Shown one piece after another: positions 53,490 to 62,504 of a stretch of 64,000 nucleotides of DNA (position 1 is the first letter of the stretch; every line of letters starts with the position of its first letter). The notes beneath the pieces are model-generated. The model saw nothing but the letters and a program-made list of their open reading frames with translations. It was not told where the DNA came from and did not search any database. The position numbers and the translations under genes are program-made. This DNA comes from Kribbella sp. CA-293567 (lineage in GTDB: Bacteria; Actinomycetota; Actinomycetes; Propionibacteriales; Kribbellaceae), in NCBI RefSeq assembly GCF_027627575.1, contig NZ_CP114065.1:1426001-1490000 (forward strand). Direction: 5' to 3'.

Positions 53490-55081
53490 ATCGTTGTGGT
53501 CGTCTGCTCATCGCCATGGCGGTGGTCGCCGTCGTGGCCCTGCCCGGTGTCGCCGCTCAGGCGGCCACTCCGACCCCGTTCCTGCCGACCCCGGCCGAGA
53601 CCAGCCCGACCAGGACCAGCCCGGCCAGAACGAGCCCGACCAGGACGAGCCCGACCAGGACGAGCCCGACCAGGACGAGGGTGACCGTCCGGTACACACC
53701 GCCGGACCGGGCGGGCGATCGCAGGAAGGCCCTGGCCAAGGCCGGGCAGTACCTGGACGGTGTGGCAGCCAAGCTCGGCGAGCCCGGCATCTGGGTGGAT
53801 TCGGCCGTGAAGTCTCTGGACTCGACGGAGATCGCCGAGCTGGACCAAGCGGCGAAGGCGGCCGGAGTACCGATCCGGATCGCTGTGATCCCGGCCAGGT
53901 CCATCAGCATCAGCCCGACCGGCAACTCGTTCTCCACTTCCACCAAGCTGGCCTGGGAAGGCGAGGAGATCGCTGACCAGCTGTACGACCGGGTCGGTGT
54001 CGAGGGCGTGTACGCCGTCCTGACGCACGCGTCCTCCCAGTCCGCCGGGCGCGGCCTGCACGCGGTGCAGCGCGCCGACAAGGGGCCGACGTACCACGTC
54101 GGGAGTGCCGTGGACCAAGCCGTCGACTGCTGTTCGCCGACCTACGACAAGATGCTGGCACGGTTCGTCCAACGAGCCCAGCAGGTCAACAAGCCGTTCT
54201 ACGTCGACGCCGCCCCGTACGCCGGTGGCCTGGCCGGCCTGGCCGCTCTGTGGGCGGGCGGCACCGCCCTGGGTGCCCGCCGGGCCCGCCGGGCCGACGA
54301 GAAGCGGAACCTGGAGGTCGCGCGGCCGGTCCTCAACCTGGAGATCATCGCGCTGTCGGAACGGATCGCGGTTCGCCCGGTCTCGGCGGATCCCCAGCAG
54401 TCCAAGCTGCTCAAGGATGTGCTCGACACGATCGAGAAGGCTCGCCACCGACTCGACGCGGCTGAGGGGGACGCTGACACCGAAGCGGTGACGACCCTGC
54501 TCGGCTCTGCTCGCTACGGCATCGCCTGCCTGGACGCAGTACGCGCCGGCCGGCCGCTGCCTGAGCCGACACCGCCCTGCTTCTTCGACCCGCGGCACGG
54601 CCCGAGCACCACCGACACGGACTGGGCCCCTGACGGCGGGGCGACCCGCAAGGTCGAGATCTGTGACGAGTGCGCGGCTCGGGCGGCTGCCAACCAGGAA
54701 CCGGCGGTGATGATGGTGACCGTGCGGAACACGCCCCGGCCCTACTGGAGCCTGGGCGAGGAGCTCGGTTCGTACATCGACGGCTACTGGTCGCAGGGCG
54801 ACGGCAGGCGCTGGCGGTACCCCGATGACGAGGTTCGCCGGGCCGGGGACCGGATGCGGGCTCGCTGGCGGGCGAGACGGCCCGGGGCGCGGATGAGCAG
54901 CTTCGGCGACAACGTCGGAGGTGCCCTCGACAGCTGGGCGTCCAGCAGAGCCGGCAACAGCTCGGGCAGTTCCGGGTGGTCCGGGTCGTCCCGCCGGTCC
55001 CACTCCTCGCGGACCAGGTCCAGCGGCGGCGGATCGTCGCGGCGGTCGTCTCGCCGTTCAGGCGGCTCGCGGGGCTTCTGA
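53486..55081 (+). CDS. Secreted TPM-like membrane protein with Cys tail, larger paralogue
   Basis: 531 residues. A signal peptide is followed by five TSPTR-type repeats, an extracellular alpha/beta region (IRIAVIPARSI, GVYAVLTHAS), a membrane helix at about 248-265, a cytoplasmic helical region, PCFFDPRHG with CDECAAR, and a Ser/Gly/Arg-rich disordered tail ending SGGSRGF. The order and the cysteine motif match the preceding gene, so the two are paralogues. The final Ser/Gly-rich tail recalls that of TPM-domain proteins. No enzyme motif is seen. Confidence 0.7.
   Translation: MNRCGRLLIAMAVVAVVALPGVAAQAATPTPFLPTPAETSPTRTSPARTSPTRTSPTRTSPTRTRVTVRYTPPDRAGDRRKALAKAGQYLDGVAAKLGEPGIWVDSAVKSLDSTEIAELDQAAKAAGVPIRIAVIPARSISISPTGNSFSTSTKLAWEGEEIADQLYDRVGVEGVYAVLTHASSQSAGRGLHAVQRADKGPTYHVGSAVDQAVDCCSPTYDKMLARFVQRAQQVNKPFYVDAAPYAGGLAGLAALWAGGTALGARRARRADEKRNLEVARPVLNLEIIALSERIAVRPVSADPQQSKLLKDVLDTIEKARHRLDAAEGDADTEAVTTLLGSARYGIACLDAVRAGRPLPEPTPPCFFDPRHGPSTTDTDWAPDGGATRKVEICDECAARAAANQEPAVMMVTVRNTPRPYWSLGEELGSYIDGYWSQGDGRRWRYPDDEVRRAGDRMRARWRARRPGARMSSFGDNVGGALDSWASSRAGNSSGSSGWSGSSRRSHSSRTRSSGGGSSRRSSRRSGGSRGF
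53600..53674. repeat. Five 15-bp coding repeats (TSPTR)
   Basis: Five units of 15 bp (53600-53614 to 53660-53674) encode TSPTR, TSPAR and three more TSPTR just after the signal peptide. The last three are identical at DNA level, implying recent expansion by slippage. They would lengthen a flexible extracellular spacer. Confidence 0.85.
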
Positions 55082-55083
55082 GC

Positions 55084-55959
55084 TCAGTTCGGCGAGCTGA
55101 ATCCGGTCAGCTTCTCCGGGTTGAGCAGCCACTGGATCTGGTCGATCCCGGCGGACGAGGCACTGATGCTGACCACCATGAACACCTCGCCGTCGCGGGC
55201 GACGACGGCCGACCAGCCGCCGTTGAACTCCGCGAAGCTGAGCGACGCGCCGGTCCAGAAGTTACCCGCGTAGCCGACGGTGACCTTGGCGATGACCTCG
55301 GCGCCGAACAGCTCGACCTTGGTCGCCCGGACGATGCCGCCGCCGTCGGAGTAGCTGACCGCGTCGGCGGCGAGCAGCTCGACCAGGGTGGCCAGGTTGC
55401 CTTCCTGAGCGGCCTCCATGAACGCCGCCAGCAGCTTGCGCTGCTCGCTCGTGCTGACCGTCTCGCGCCGCTCGTCCGCCAGCCGTTTGCGCGACCGGCT
55501 GACCAGCTGGCGCACGTTCGCCTCGGAGAGCTGGACGATCTCGGCGATCTGGTCGTACGGGTAGTCGAAGGCCTCGCGCAGGATGTACGCCGCCCGCTGG
55601 GTCGGCGAGAGCTTCTCCAGCAGCACCAGCATCGCGAGCTCCAGCGCCTCGCCCCGCTCGGCGCCCAGCGTCGGGTCGGCGCTGGTGTCGACCGGCTCGG
55701 GCAGCCACGGCCCGACGTACGTCTCCCGCCGGGCCCGCGCGGTCTGGCTCGCGTTGATCGCCAGCCGCGTCGTCATGGTGGCCAGGAAGGCGGCCGGTTC
55801 CCGGACGGTGCCGCGGTCGTAGGGCTGCCACTTGAGCCAGACGTCCTGGACCAGGTCCTCCGCCTCCTGGACGCTGCTCAGCATCCGGTAGGCGATCCCG
55901 AACAAGCGCGGCCGCACGCGGGCGAAGTCGACTGCCGCGTCGTCCAGGTCGGTGGTCAC
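55084..55959 (-). CDS. sigJ: ECF41/SigJ-type RNA polymerase sigma factor
   Basis: 291 residues from the GTG at 55959; earlier in-frame codons overlap the helicase gene. Sigma2 (RPRLFGIAYRMLSSVQEAEDLVQD), sigma4 (YDQIAEIVQLSEANVRQLVSRSR) and a C-terminal SnoaL-like domain with DGGG (SYSDGGGIV) and NPEKL identify ECF41, in which the extra domain controls activity without an anti-sigma factor. The usual ECF41 neighbour (a COE-type enzyme gene) is absent; helD lies 16 bp upstream instead. Confidence 0.92.
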   Translation of the reverse strand: MTTDLDDAAVDFARVRPRLFGIAYRMLSSVQEAEDLVQDVWLKWQPYDRGTVREPAAFLATMTTRLAINASQTARARRETYVGPWLPEPVDTSADPTLGAERGEALELAMLVLLEKLSPTQRAAYILREAFDYPYDQIAEIVQLSEANVRQLVSRSRKRLADERRETVSTSEQRKLLAAFMEAAQEGNLATLVELLAADAVSYSDGGGIVRATKVELFGAEVIAKVTVGYAGNFWTGASLSFAEFNGGWSAVVARDGEVFMVVSISASSAGIDQIQWLLNPEKLTGFSSPN

Positions 55960-55975
55960 CTCGACAGCGTACGTT

Positions 55976-57985
55976 TCAGCCGGCGAGAACGGCAGGGAGG
56001 TCCTCGCTGTGCAGGACCGCGAGTGAGGTGACCGCACGGGTCAGGCAGACGTACAGCCGCCGCAGCCCGGTCCGCTCGTCGGCCTCACCTGCGACGATCC
56101 CGGCCGGTTCGACCAGTACGACGTGGTCGAACTCCAGCCCCTTGGCCAGCCCGGCCGGTACGACCTCCACCGGTGCTTCGAGGTCGTCCTCGTCGCCCAG
56201 TACGGCGAAGCTCAGTCCCTTGCCCTGCAGGGCTTTGCGGGCCGCCGGGACCAGCGCGTCAGGAACGATCAGCCCGATCGACCCCGGCCGGTCCAGTACC
56301 TGGCCGACCGTTTCCACAGCGGCTGCCAGGCTGTCGGGCACCCGGGTGATGGCCAGCTCCCCGCGCGTACGCCGTACTGCGGTGGGCGGGGTTAGGTGGG
56401 GCGCGATCTGCGGCAGCAGGCGGGCGGCGTACTCGATCACCTGGCCGGGCACCCGGAACCCGGCGGTCAGCTCCTCGGTGTGGGCGCCGCTCTTGCCCAG
56501 GTGGCCGAGTGCCTCGTCCCAGGACGGTGTCGCCCACGGGGTCGTGCCTTGCGCGATGTCGCCGAGCACTGTCATCGAGCCGGTCGAGCACCGGCGCCCG
56601 ACGGCCCGCAGTTGCATGGCGGACAGGTCCTGCGCCTCGTCGAGCACCACGTGTCCGAGGCTGGGCGTGCGGTCGACCAGGTCGGCGATCTCGTCGATCA
56701 GGGTGGCGTCGGCGACGGACCACTTCGCGGCGCCCGCCGACCGGGCCGGCTTGTCCCAGATCAGCAGGGCCTGCTCTTCCTCGGTCAGTACGCCGGCAGC
56801 GTGTTCGGCGAGCAACTCCCGATCGGTGAACAACTGGAACAGCAGCTTGGCCGGATCGATCGGCGGCCACAGCGAATCGGCGTACTGCTTCACGGGCCGG
56901 CTTCTGGCCACCGAGTCCTGCACACGGTCGTCGGGGGAGTCCCCGGCGGCCTCCATCCGCAGGAGGACGGCGTGCGCGAGTCGCTGCGGCAGCATGGACC
57001 GGCCGGCGCCGTACCGGATGCCGCGGGTGCGTAGCTCGGTGATCAGCTCTTCGGCCTGGTACGCCGCGACCCGCCATCGGTGAGATCCCCTGGGGACCAC
57101 CAGGGCTTCCTTGGGCAGCTGGACCTGGGACCAGACCGCCCGGCGCAGTACTTCGGCCAGCCGCGCGTCACCCTTGAGCACGTCGAGGGCGGCCGGACCC
57201 GGCCCGGCGACCTTCACCCGAGCCACCATCTCCTCGACAGTGGTCTGCTTCGCCTCGATCTCGCCCAGTGCAGGCAGCACGTCGCCGATGTAGCGCAGGA
57301 AGCTGGCGTTCGGGCCGATCACCAGGACGCCGGCCCGGCTCAGCTGGTCGCGGTACGCGTAGAGCAGGTACGCCGCGCGGTGCAGGCCGACCGCGGTCTT
57401 CCCGGTCCCGGGCGCACCCTGGACACAGATCGTTTCCTCGACACCGGCCCGGACGATGACGTCCTGCTCGGGCTGGATGGTGGCGACGATGTCGCGCATC
57501 GGGCCGGAGCGCGGACGCTCGATCTCGGCGTCCAGGATGGTGCTGTGCGCCTCGACGGCGGTGGAGCTGGTCAGGTCCTCGTCCTCGAACGCGGTCAGCT
57601 CGCCGTGCGTGAAACCGAACCGGCGGCGGCTCCCGACGCCCATCGACTCGGTCTTGCTGGCCCGGTAGAACGGCACCGAGATGTCGGCCCGCCAGTCGAC
57701 CACGAGCGGTTCGCCGGCCTCGTCGTTCACGTGCCGGCGGCCGATGTGGAAGCTCTCGGCGGTGGGCTCGAGGTAGTCCAGCCGGCCGAAGAACAGCGGT
57801 ACGTCGGGGTCGTCCTCGAGTTCCTTCATCCGGCGCCAGATCGCGGCCTTCAGGAACTGGGTGTTGACCGGGTCGGCGCCGGCGATCTCGAGCGAGCCGG
57901 TCTTGTCGCGCATCACGGCCAGCGCGGCGCGCGACGTGCTGAGGTAGTCCTTCTCGGCCTGGAGGATCGGATCGTCAGGGGGCAT
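55976..57985 (-). CDS. helD: HelD-type RNA polymerase recycling helicase
   Basis: 669 residues. The coiled N-terminus (AEKDYLSTSRAALAVMRDK) inserts into RNA polymerase in known HelD structures. UvrD-like ATPase motifs follow: Walker A QGAPGTGKTAVGLHRAAYLLY (part), Walker B VVLDEAQDLSAMQLR, and LCLTRAVT-type motif VI (YVCLTRAVTSL). HelD frees stalled polymerase and can confer rifampicin tolerance. Its proximity to the sigma factor is notable. Confidence 0.87.
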   Translation of the reverse strand: MPPDDPILQAEKDYLSTSRAALAVMRDKTGSLEIAGADPVNTQFLKAAIWRRMKELEDDPDVPLFFGRLDYLEPTAESFHIGRRHVNDEAGEPLVVDWRADISVPFYRASKTESMGVGSRRRFGFTHGELTAFEDEDLTSSTAVEAHSTILDAEIERPRSGPMRDIVATIQPEQDVIVRAGVEETICVQGAPGTGKTAVGLHRAAYLLYAYRDQLSRAGVLVIGPNASFLRYIGDVLPALGEIEAKQTTVEEMVARVKVAGPGPAALDVLKGDARLAEVLRRAVWSQVQLPKEALVVPRGSHRWRVAAYQAEELITELRTRGIRYGAGRSMLPQRLAHAVLLRMEAAGDSPDDRVQDSVARSRPVKQYADSLWPPIDPAKLLFQLFTDRELLAEHAAGVLTEEEQALLIWDKPARSAGAAKWSVADATLIDEIADLVDRTPSLGHVVLDEAQDLSAMQLRAVGRRCSTGSMTVLGDIAQGTTPWATPSWDEALGHLGKSGAHTEELTAGFRVPGQVIEYAARLLPQIAPHLTPPTAVRRTRGELAITRVPDSLAAAVETVGQVLDRPGSIGLIVPDALVPAARKALQGKGLSFAVLGDEDDLEAPVEVVPAGLAKGLEFDHVVLVEPAGIVAGEADERTGLRRLYVCLTRAVTSLAVLHSEDLPAVLAG

Positions 57986-58035
57986 GCGGGGGCCTCCGCG
58001 GCAGCGGTCGAAGGGGTCAGGGAAGCCCGGCCACG

Positions 58036-58833
58036 TTACTTGAGTGCAAGCTCCGGAGCGACTGATTTAGCTGCTACCGGCTTGTCGCTGCGCAGCCCGG
58101 GCCGGAGCAGCAGCGGCAGCGTGATGCCGAGCAGGACCAGCACGACCAGCCCGTCGAGCCAGTAGTGGTTCGCTGTCACGACCACCACGCCGATGGTGAT
58201 GATCGGGTGCAGCAGCCACAGCCAGCGCCATCTCGTCCGGGTGATCAGGATCATCGCCAGCGCGATCAGGGCGGCCCAGCCGACGTGCAGGCTCGGCATC
58301 GCCGCGAACTGGTTGGCCACTCCGCCCGAGGCGTCCGGTCCGTAGACCGACTGGCCGAACCGCAGCCCGGTGTCGACGAAGCCCGGCATCATCCGGGGCG
58401 GCGCCAGCGGGAAGACGATGTGCCCGACCAGCGCGAGGCCGGTCAGTGCCACGATCGTCCAGCGCACCCGGGGATAGGCCTTGGGACGCCAGATGCTCAA
58501 CCAGAGCAGGACCGCGGCGGTCAGTGGGGCGTGCACCGAGGCGTAGTACAGGTTCGCTCCCTCGACCAGGTTGGGCACCTGCAGCGCCGCATGCTGGATC
58601 GCTGCCTCGTCCGGCAGGTGCAGCCATCGTTGCCAGGAGAGCAGCTCATCCGCGTGGTCGAACGCGGATCCGGTGTGCTTCGCCGCGAACTGGCGGCCCG
58701 CCGTGTAGACCAGGAACATGGTCGCGAGCAGCACTGCTTCGCGGACCACCCGCCACACTACCGGCGCGGCCCCCGACGGCGCGCGCCCGTCCTCCCCGGC
58801 CAGTTCCCCCTGCTCCAGTGCCTGTGTCCCCAT
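58036..58833 (-). CDS. PAP2-family membrane phosphatase/phosphotransferase
   Basis: 265 residues, about six membrane helices. PLAPPRMMPGF, AAMPSLHVGWA and ANHYWLDGLV are the PAP2_3/Ipt1-type signature (SLHV and H-x-x-x-D) seen in inositol phosphorylceramide-synthase-like and lipid phosphatase proteins of actinobacteria. Substrate uncertain. Confidence 0.88.
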   Translation of the reverse strand: MGTQALEQGELAGEDGRAPSGAAPVVWRVVREAVLLATMFLVYTAGRQFAAKHTGSAFDHADELLSWQRWLHLPDEAAIQHAALQVPNLVEGANLYYASVHAPLTAAVLLWLSIWRPKAYPRVRWTIVALTGLALVGHIVFPLAPPRMMPGFVDTGLRFGQSVYGPDASGGVANQFAAMPSLHVGWAALIALAMILITRTRWRWLWLLHPIITIGVVVVTANHYWLDGLVVLVLLGITLPLLLRPGLRSDKPVAAKSVAPELALK

Positions 58834-59043
58834 ACCCCTCGACGGTACCGGTCGAAGCCTCCGGAATGGCCCAGGCGGAACCCTGATGTTGCCCTGGGCA
58901 ACCCCTTAGCCACGGATCGTGACCGTCTCGTCACCCCCGTCCACTGGGCCCGATAGTCCTTGTCTGGGGCAACGAAAAACGAGCGGAGCACATTCCGGGC
59001 CGGGCGACGCCCGCAAGGTCGGAAGCGACGGCCTGCCGGCCGG

Positions 59044-59160
59044 TCACCGCAGCAGCAGGTTGAGCACGACCGTCAGGACGAGCGAGGCGACGACCGAAAA
59101 GACGATCATCGCCAGGCAGCCGGCAGCTCCGCCGGCGGGACGCACGCGCAGTGGTGACAT
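59044..59160 (-). CDS. 38-residue single-span membrane protein
   Basis: The ATG at 59160 overlaps the stop of the DUF1360 gene by one base (TGATG), giving coupled translation. The product starts MSPLRVRPAGG and then has one hydrophobic helix (AMIVFSVVASLVLTVVLNLL) to the end. Such micro-proteins often assist a membrane partner, here plausibly the DUF1360 protein. Confidence 0.6.
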   Translation of the reverse strand: MSPLRVRPAGGAAGCLAMIVFSVVASLVLTVVLNLLLR

Positions 59161-59717
59161 CAGTCGTCATCTCCGGTCGCGACGCGGGTGAGAGCCGTCG
59201 ACGAGAGTTGCAGCAGGTCGGCTCCGGTCAGCACGGCCAGCCCCGCGGCGGCAGTGCGGGTGGCTCGTGGGAAGAGGACCAGTCCGGCCGTGTACGTCGT
59301 CGCCGTCCACACCGACAGGCAGAAGGGGCAGGTGATCAGCTCGCCGACCACCCGGCGAGCGCCGTCGCCGCGGGCCTCGTCGATGGTCTCGGCAGGGCCA
59401 CCCGGACCGGAGTACTGGGTGAACGGGGCGCGGATCGGGCTGGTGACGGTGTTCCTGGAGACCAGCTTGCTGAACCGGAACACCGCCGCGGCGCCGACCA
59501 GGAGGTCCAGCGGCCGCACCTCGTCGGGCAGCCGCCGTCCCGTCGCCCGGCCGGCCAGCGCGAGCGCCGCGCAGTACGCCGAGAAGACGCCGATCGCTCC
59601 CGCGTATCCGCTGAGCGAGCGCTCTGGCGCGTAGCCGTCACTCTGCCGCTGGGCCGCGCTCTTCAGCCGCCCGACCCAGCCCACCGTCGACGGCTCGGTA
59701 CTCGTCGCTGCGTTCAT
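59160..59717 (-). CDS. DUF1360 membrane protein
   Basis: 185 residues with three to four membrane helices. FRFSKLVSRNTVTSPIRAPFTQY and ELITCPFCLSVWTA are the diagnostic DUF1360 motifs (related to sporulation protein YjcA). The CPFC pair could bind a metal or be redox active. Function unknown. Confidence 0.9.
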   Translation of the reverse strand: MNAATSTEPSTVGWVGRLKSAAQRQSDGYAPERSLSGYAGAIGVFSAYCAALALAGRATGRRLPDEVRPLDLLVGAAAVFRFSKLVSRNTVTSPIRAPFTQYSGPGGPAETIDEARGDGARRVVGELITCPFCLSVWTATTYTAGLVLFPRATRTAAAGLAVLTGADLLQLSSTALTRVATGDDD

Positions 59718-59770
59718 GCCGCCGCAGTACCCCGAAACGAGCCGCGTTACCCCGCTGTTTTCGGTGTCCG

Positions 59771-61411
59771 TCAGGCGAAGAGGTTCTCGGCGTCGACGAT
59801 CGTGTACGCGTAGCCCTGCTCGGCCAGGAAGCGCTGCCGGTGGGCGGCGAAATCGGCGTCGACGGTGTCGCGGGCGACGATCGAGTAGAAGCGGGCAGTG
59901 CGGCCGTCACCCTTCGGCCGGAGTACGCGGCCGAGGCGCTGGGCCTCTTCCTGCCGGGAACCGAAGGTGCCCGAGACCTGGACGGCGACGGACGCCTCCG
60001 GCAGGTCGATGGAGAAGTTGGCGACCTTGCTGACCACCAGCCGGTCGATCTCGCCGGTGCGGAACGCCTGGAAGAGGCGCTGCCGCTCCTTCACCGTCGT
60101 CTCGCCCTTGATCACCGGGCACTCCAGCCGCTCACCGAGCTCGTCGAGCTGGTCGATGTACTGACCGATCACCAGCATCGGCTCGCCCTTGTGGTGCTCG
60201 GCGATCCGGCGGACCAGACGGGACTTGGCCGGGGTCGAGGCGGCCAGCCGGTACCGGTCCTCCGGCTCGGCGGTGGCGTAGACGAACCGCTCGGTCTGCT
60301 CCAGGTCGACCCGCACCTCGACACAGTCGGCCGGCGCGATCCAGCCCTGCGCCTCGATGTCCTTCCAGGGCGCGTCGTACCGCTTGGGCCCGATCAGCGA
60401 GAAGACGTCACCCTCGCGGCCGTCCTCGCGGACCAGCGTCGCGGTCAGCCCGATCCGCCGCCGGGTCTGCAGGTCCGCCGTCATCCGGAAGATCGGCGCC
60501 GGCAGCAGGTGCACCTCGTCGTACACGATCAGGCCCCAGTCGCGGGCGTCCAGCAGCTCCAGGTGCGTGTAGACGCCCTTCCGCCGGGTCGTCATCACCT
60601 GGTACGTCGCGATGGTGACCGGGCGGATCTCCTTGCGCGCGCCGGAGTACTCGCCGATCTCCTCCTCGGTCAGGGTGGTGCGCTTGAGCAGTTCGTCCTT
60701 CCACTGCCGGGCCGAGACCGTGTTGGTCACCAGGATCAGCGTGGTCGCCGACGCCTGCGCCATCGCGGCCGCGCCGACGATCGTCTTGCCGGCACCACAG
60801 GGCAGCACGACGACGCCGGAGCCGCCGTGCCAGAACGCGTCGGTCGCCTGCTGCTGGTACGGCCGGAGGTCCCAGCCGTCCTTGATCAGGTCGATCTTGT
60901 GCGCTTCGCCGTCGACGTACCCGGCCAGGTCCTCGGCCGGCCAGCCGATCTTCAGCAGGGTCTGCTTCAGGTGCCCGCGCTCGGACGGGTGCACCGCCAC
61001 GGTGTCGTCGTCGATCCGGTCGCCCAGCATCGGCTTGACCTTCGCAGAACGGAGCACCTCCTCCAGCACCGGCCGGTCGGTGGTCACCAGGACCAGGCCG
61101 TGCTCGGGGTGCTTCTCCAGCCGGAGGCGCCCGTACCGGTCGAGTGTCTCGGCGATGTCGACCAGGAGCGAGTGGGGGACCGGGTAGCGGCTGTAGCGCA
61201 GCAGTACGTCGATCACCTGCTCCGCGTCGTGCCCGGCGGCACGAGCGTTCCACAGGCCCAGCGGCGTCAGCCGGTAGGTGTGCACGTGCTCCGGCGCCCG
61301 CTCCAGCTCCGCGAACGGCGCGATCGCCTTGCGGCAGTCGCCCGATTCCGGATGAGCGGTCTCCAGCAGCAAGGTCTTGTCGGACTGAACGATCAACGGC
61401 CCGTCGGTCAC
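59771..61411 (-). CDS. DNA repair helicase XPB
   Basis: 546 residues from the GTG at 61411, preceded by GGGAGAAG. An N-terminal damage-recognition region (residues 1-160) precedes two helicase domains: LRPYQQQATDAFW (Q motif), Walker A PCGAGKTIVG, VYDEVHLLP (DEVH), GLTATLVREDGREGD (RED motif) and QRLGRVLRPKG. This matches the bacterial/mycobacterial XPB (ercc3) 3'-5' helicase. The XPB partner gene lies at 63425, separated by the carbonic anhydrase pair. Confidence 0.93.
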   Translation of the reverse strand: MTDGPLIVQSDKTLLLETAHPESGDCRKAIAPFAELERAPEHVHTYRLTPLGLWNARAAGHDAEQVIDVLLRYSRYPVPHSLLVDIAETLDRYGRLRLEKHPEHGLVLVTTDRPVLEEVLRSAKVKPMLGDRIDDDTVAVHPSERGHLKQTLLKIGWPAEDLAGYVDGEAHKIDLIKDGWDLRPYQQQATDAFWHGGSGVVVLPCGAGKTIVGAAAMAQASATTLILVTNTVSARQWKDELLKRTTLTEEEIGEYSGARKEIRPVTIATYQVMTTRRKGVYTHLELLDARDWGLIVYDEVHLLPAPIFRMTADLQTRRRIGLTATLVREDGREGDVFSLIGPKRYDAPWKDIEAQGWIAPADCVEVRVDLEQTERFVYATAEPEDRYRLAASTPAKSRLVRRIAEHHKGEPMLVIGQYIDQLDELGERLECPVIKGETTVKERQRLFQAFRTGEIDRLVVSKVANFSIDLPEASVAVQVSGTFGSRQEEAQRLGRVLRPKGDGRTARFYSIVARDTVDADFAAHRQRFLAEQGYAYTIVDAENLFA

Positions 61412-61596
61412 TACAGCTTCTCCCGTCACCAGCCACGGGCAGAACACCCCACCCGACCCTCCATTGTGCCTCCTGCCTGCAAATGGCACGGTCCGGTGCC
61501 GATCGTCACACCAACGTTTGAACCCGCCCCAAGGTGGCAAGTAGTGCTGTCGGGTGCAGAACTGCCGCCCACCGAACACCACCGAAAGCAGATCCC

Positions 61597-61797
61597 GTGC
61601 CTGCCAGCACCACACTCACCACCCCCGCCTTGACCGAGGCCGCTGCCTCCGAGGCGCTCAGCCCGACCGTCGGGCTCTTCTACCGCACCACGGCGCACCT
61701 CCGAGCCCGCTGGCTCAACCACCGCGGCGTCGCTGACGTCGTCCTGGCGGCGATCCTGCTCGTGCTGGCCGTCGCCGCACTGGCCGCATCGCGCTGA
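61597..61797 (+). CDS. Small single-span membrane protein
   Basis: 66 residues from the GTG at 61597 (open upstream to 61534). It has a hydrophilic N-terminus and a hydrophobic C-terminal helix (VVLAAILLVLAVAALAAS). A perfect bidirectional terminator follows 10 bp later, supporting a real transcript. No family recognised. Confidence 0.5.
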   Translation: MPASTTLTTPALTEAAASEALSPTVGLFYRTTAHLRARWLNHRGVADVVLAAILLVLAVAALAASR

Positions 61798-61806
61798 CCA
61801 CACCAT

Positions 61807-61845
61807 CGACGAGAGCCCGGCCATCGATTGGCCGGGCTCTCGTCG
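61807..61845. terminator. 17-bp bidirectional terminator
   Basis: CGACGAGAGCCCGGCCA (61807-61823) pairs perfectly with its complement (61829-61845) around TCGAT, between convergent genes. Confidence 0.92.
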
Positions 61846-61852
61846 TCTGGGT

Positions 61853-62473
61853 TCAGTGCTGGGCGCGATAGTTGACAGTGCGCCCCTGCAGCGGCTGCAG
61901 CATGCGGCTGTCGCCGTCCGGGAAGCGGAGCTGCAAGCGGTACAGCGACGCCGCCAGGATCGGCCGGTGGCTGTGGAGGACCAGCCAGGACACCCCCTCC
62001 GTGTACGGCGGAGTGGTGAGCGAACCTTCGTACCGGAAGGTCGACAGGTCGTCCGGCAGCCCACCCGCCAGGTCGGCCCGCGGGATCGGAATCTCCGGGC
62101 CGCCCTGTTCCGGCACCGCTGCCAGTACCTGGTCCTGCAAGGTCCCGCCCTTGCCGCCGGGCGTGATGAACAACCCGATGACCAGCGCCTCGCCGTTCGG
62201 CCCACTGTGCACGAAGTGCTGCTCCAACGGGAACTGCCGCCCGTTCAGCCGGTGCTCGGAGAAGGTGTGGAAATGGAAGTTGACCAGGTCGTACCGCACC
62301 CCGCCGAGCGTGATCCACGCCGCGCCGGCCGGGATCGGGGCAAGCACGGTCCGGTCCTTGCTCTCGTACCGGAGCGACAGGTCCAGCGCCGACGGGTAGT
62401 GAACCCGCAGAGCGGGCAGACCCGGGCTGTCCACCGCGTGAATGGTGTGGATGTTGATCGGGCTCTGCGGCAC
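61853..62473 (-). CDS. Alpha-carbonic anhydrase without signal peptide
   Basis: 206 residues beginning QSPINI right after a GTG start. Zinc ligands are present in FHFHTFSEH and EQHFVHSG, and the TTPPYTEGVSW core motif is intact, so it should hydrate carbon dioxide. The frame upstream is closed by a stop within about 30 bp, so there is no room for a signal, which is unusual for the normally exported alpha class. It is a tandem duplicate of the next gene and lies 31 bp after it with no clear ribosome site. Confidence 0.8.
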   Translation of the reverse strand: MPQSPINIHTIHAVDSPGLPALRVHYPSALDLSLRYESKDRTVLAPIPAGAAWITLGGVRYDLVNFHFHTFSEHRLNGRQFPLEQHFVHSGPNGEALVIGLFITPGGKGGTLQDQVLAAVPEQGGPEIPIPRADLAGGLPDDLSTFRYEGSLTTPPYTEGVSWLVLHSHRPILAASLYRLQLRFPDGDSRMLQPLQGRTVNYRAQH

Positions 62474-62504
62474 GGGTGAAAGGTAACCGACTCGCTGGTG
62501 CGGG

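Noticed and set aside
58880..58980. Riboswitch or small RNA in the region right of the PAP2 gene
   Set aside because: Only a short GTTGCCC/GGGCAAC dyad (about 58890-58904) and a further GGGCAAC copy are present; not enough to name an RNA class.
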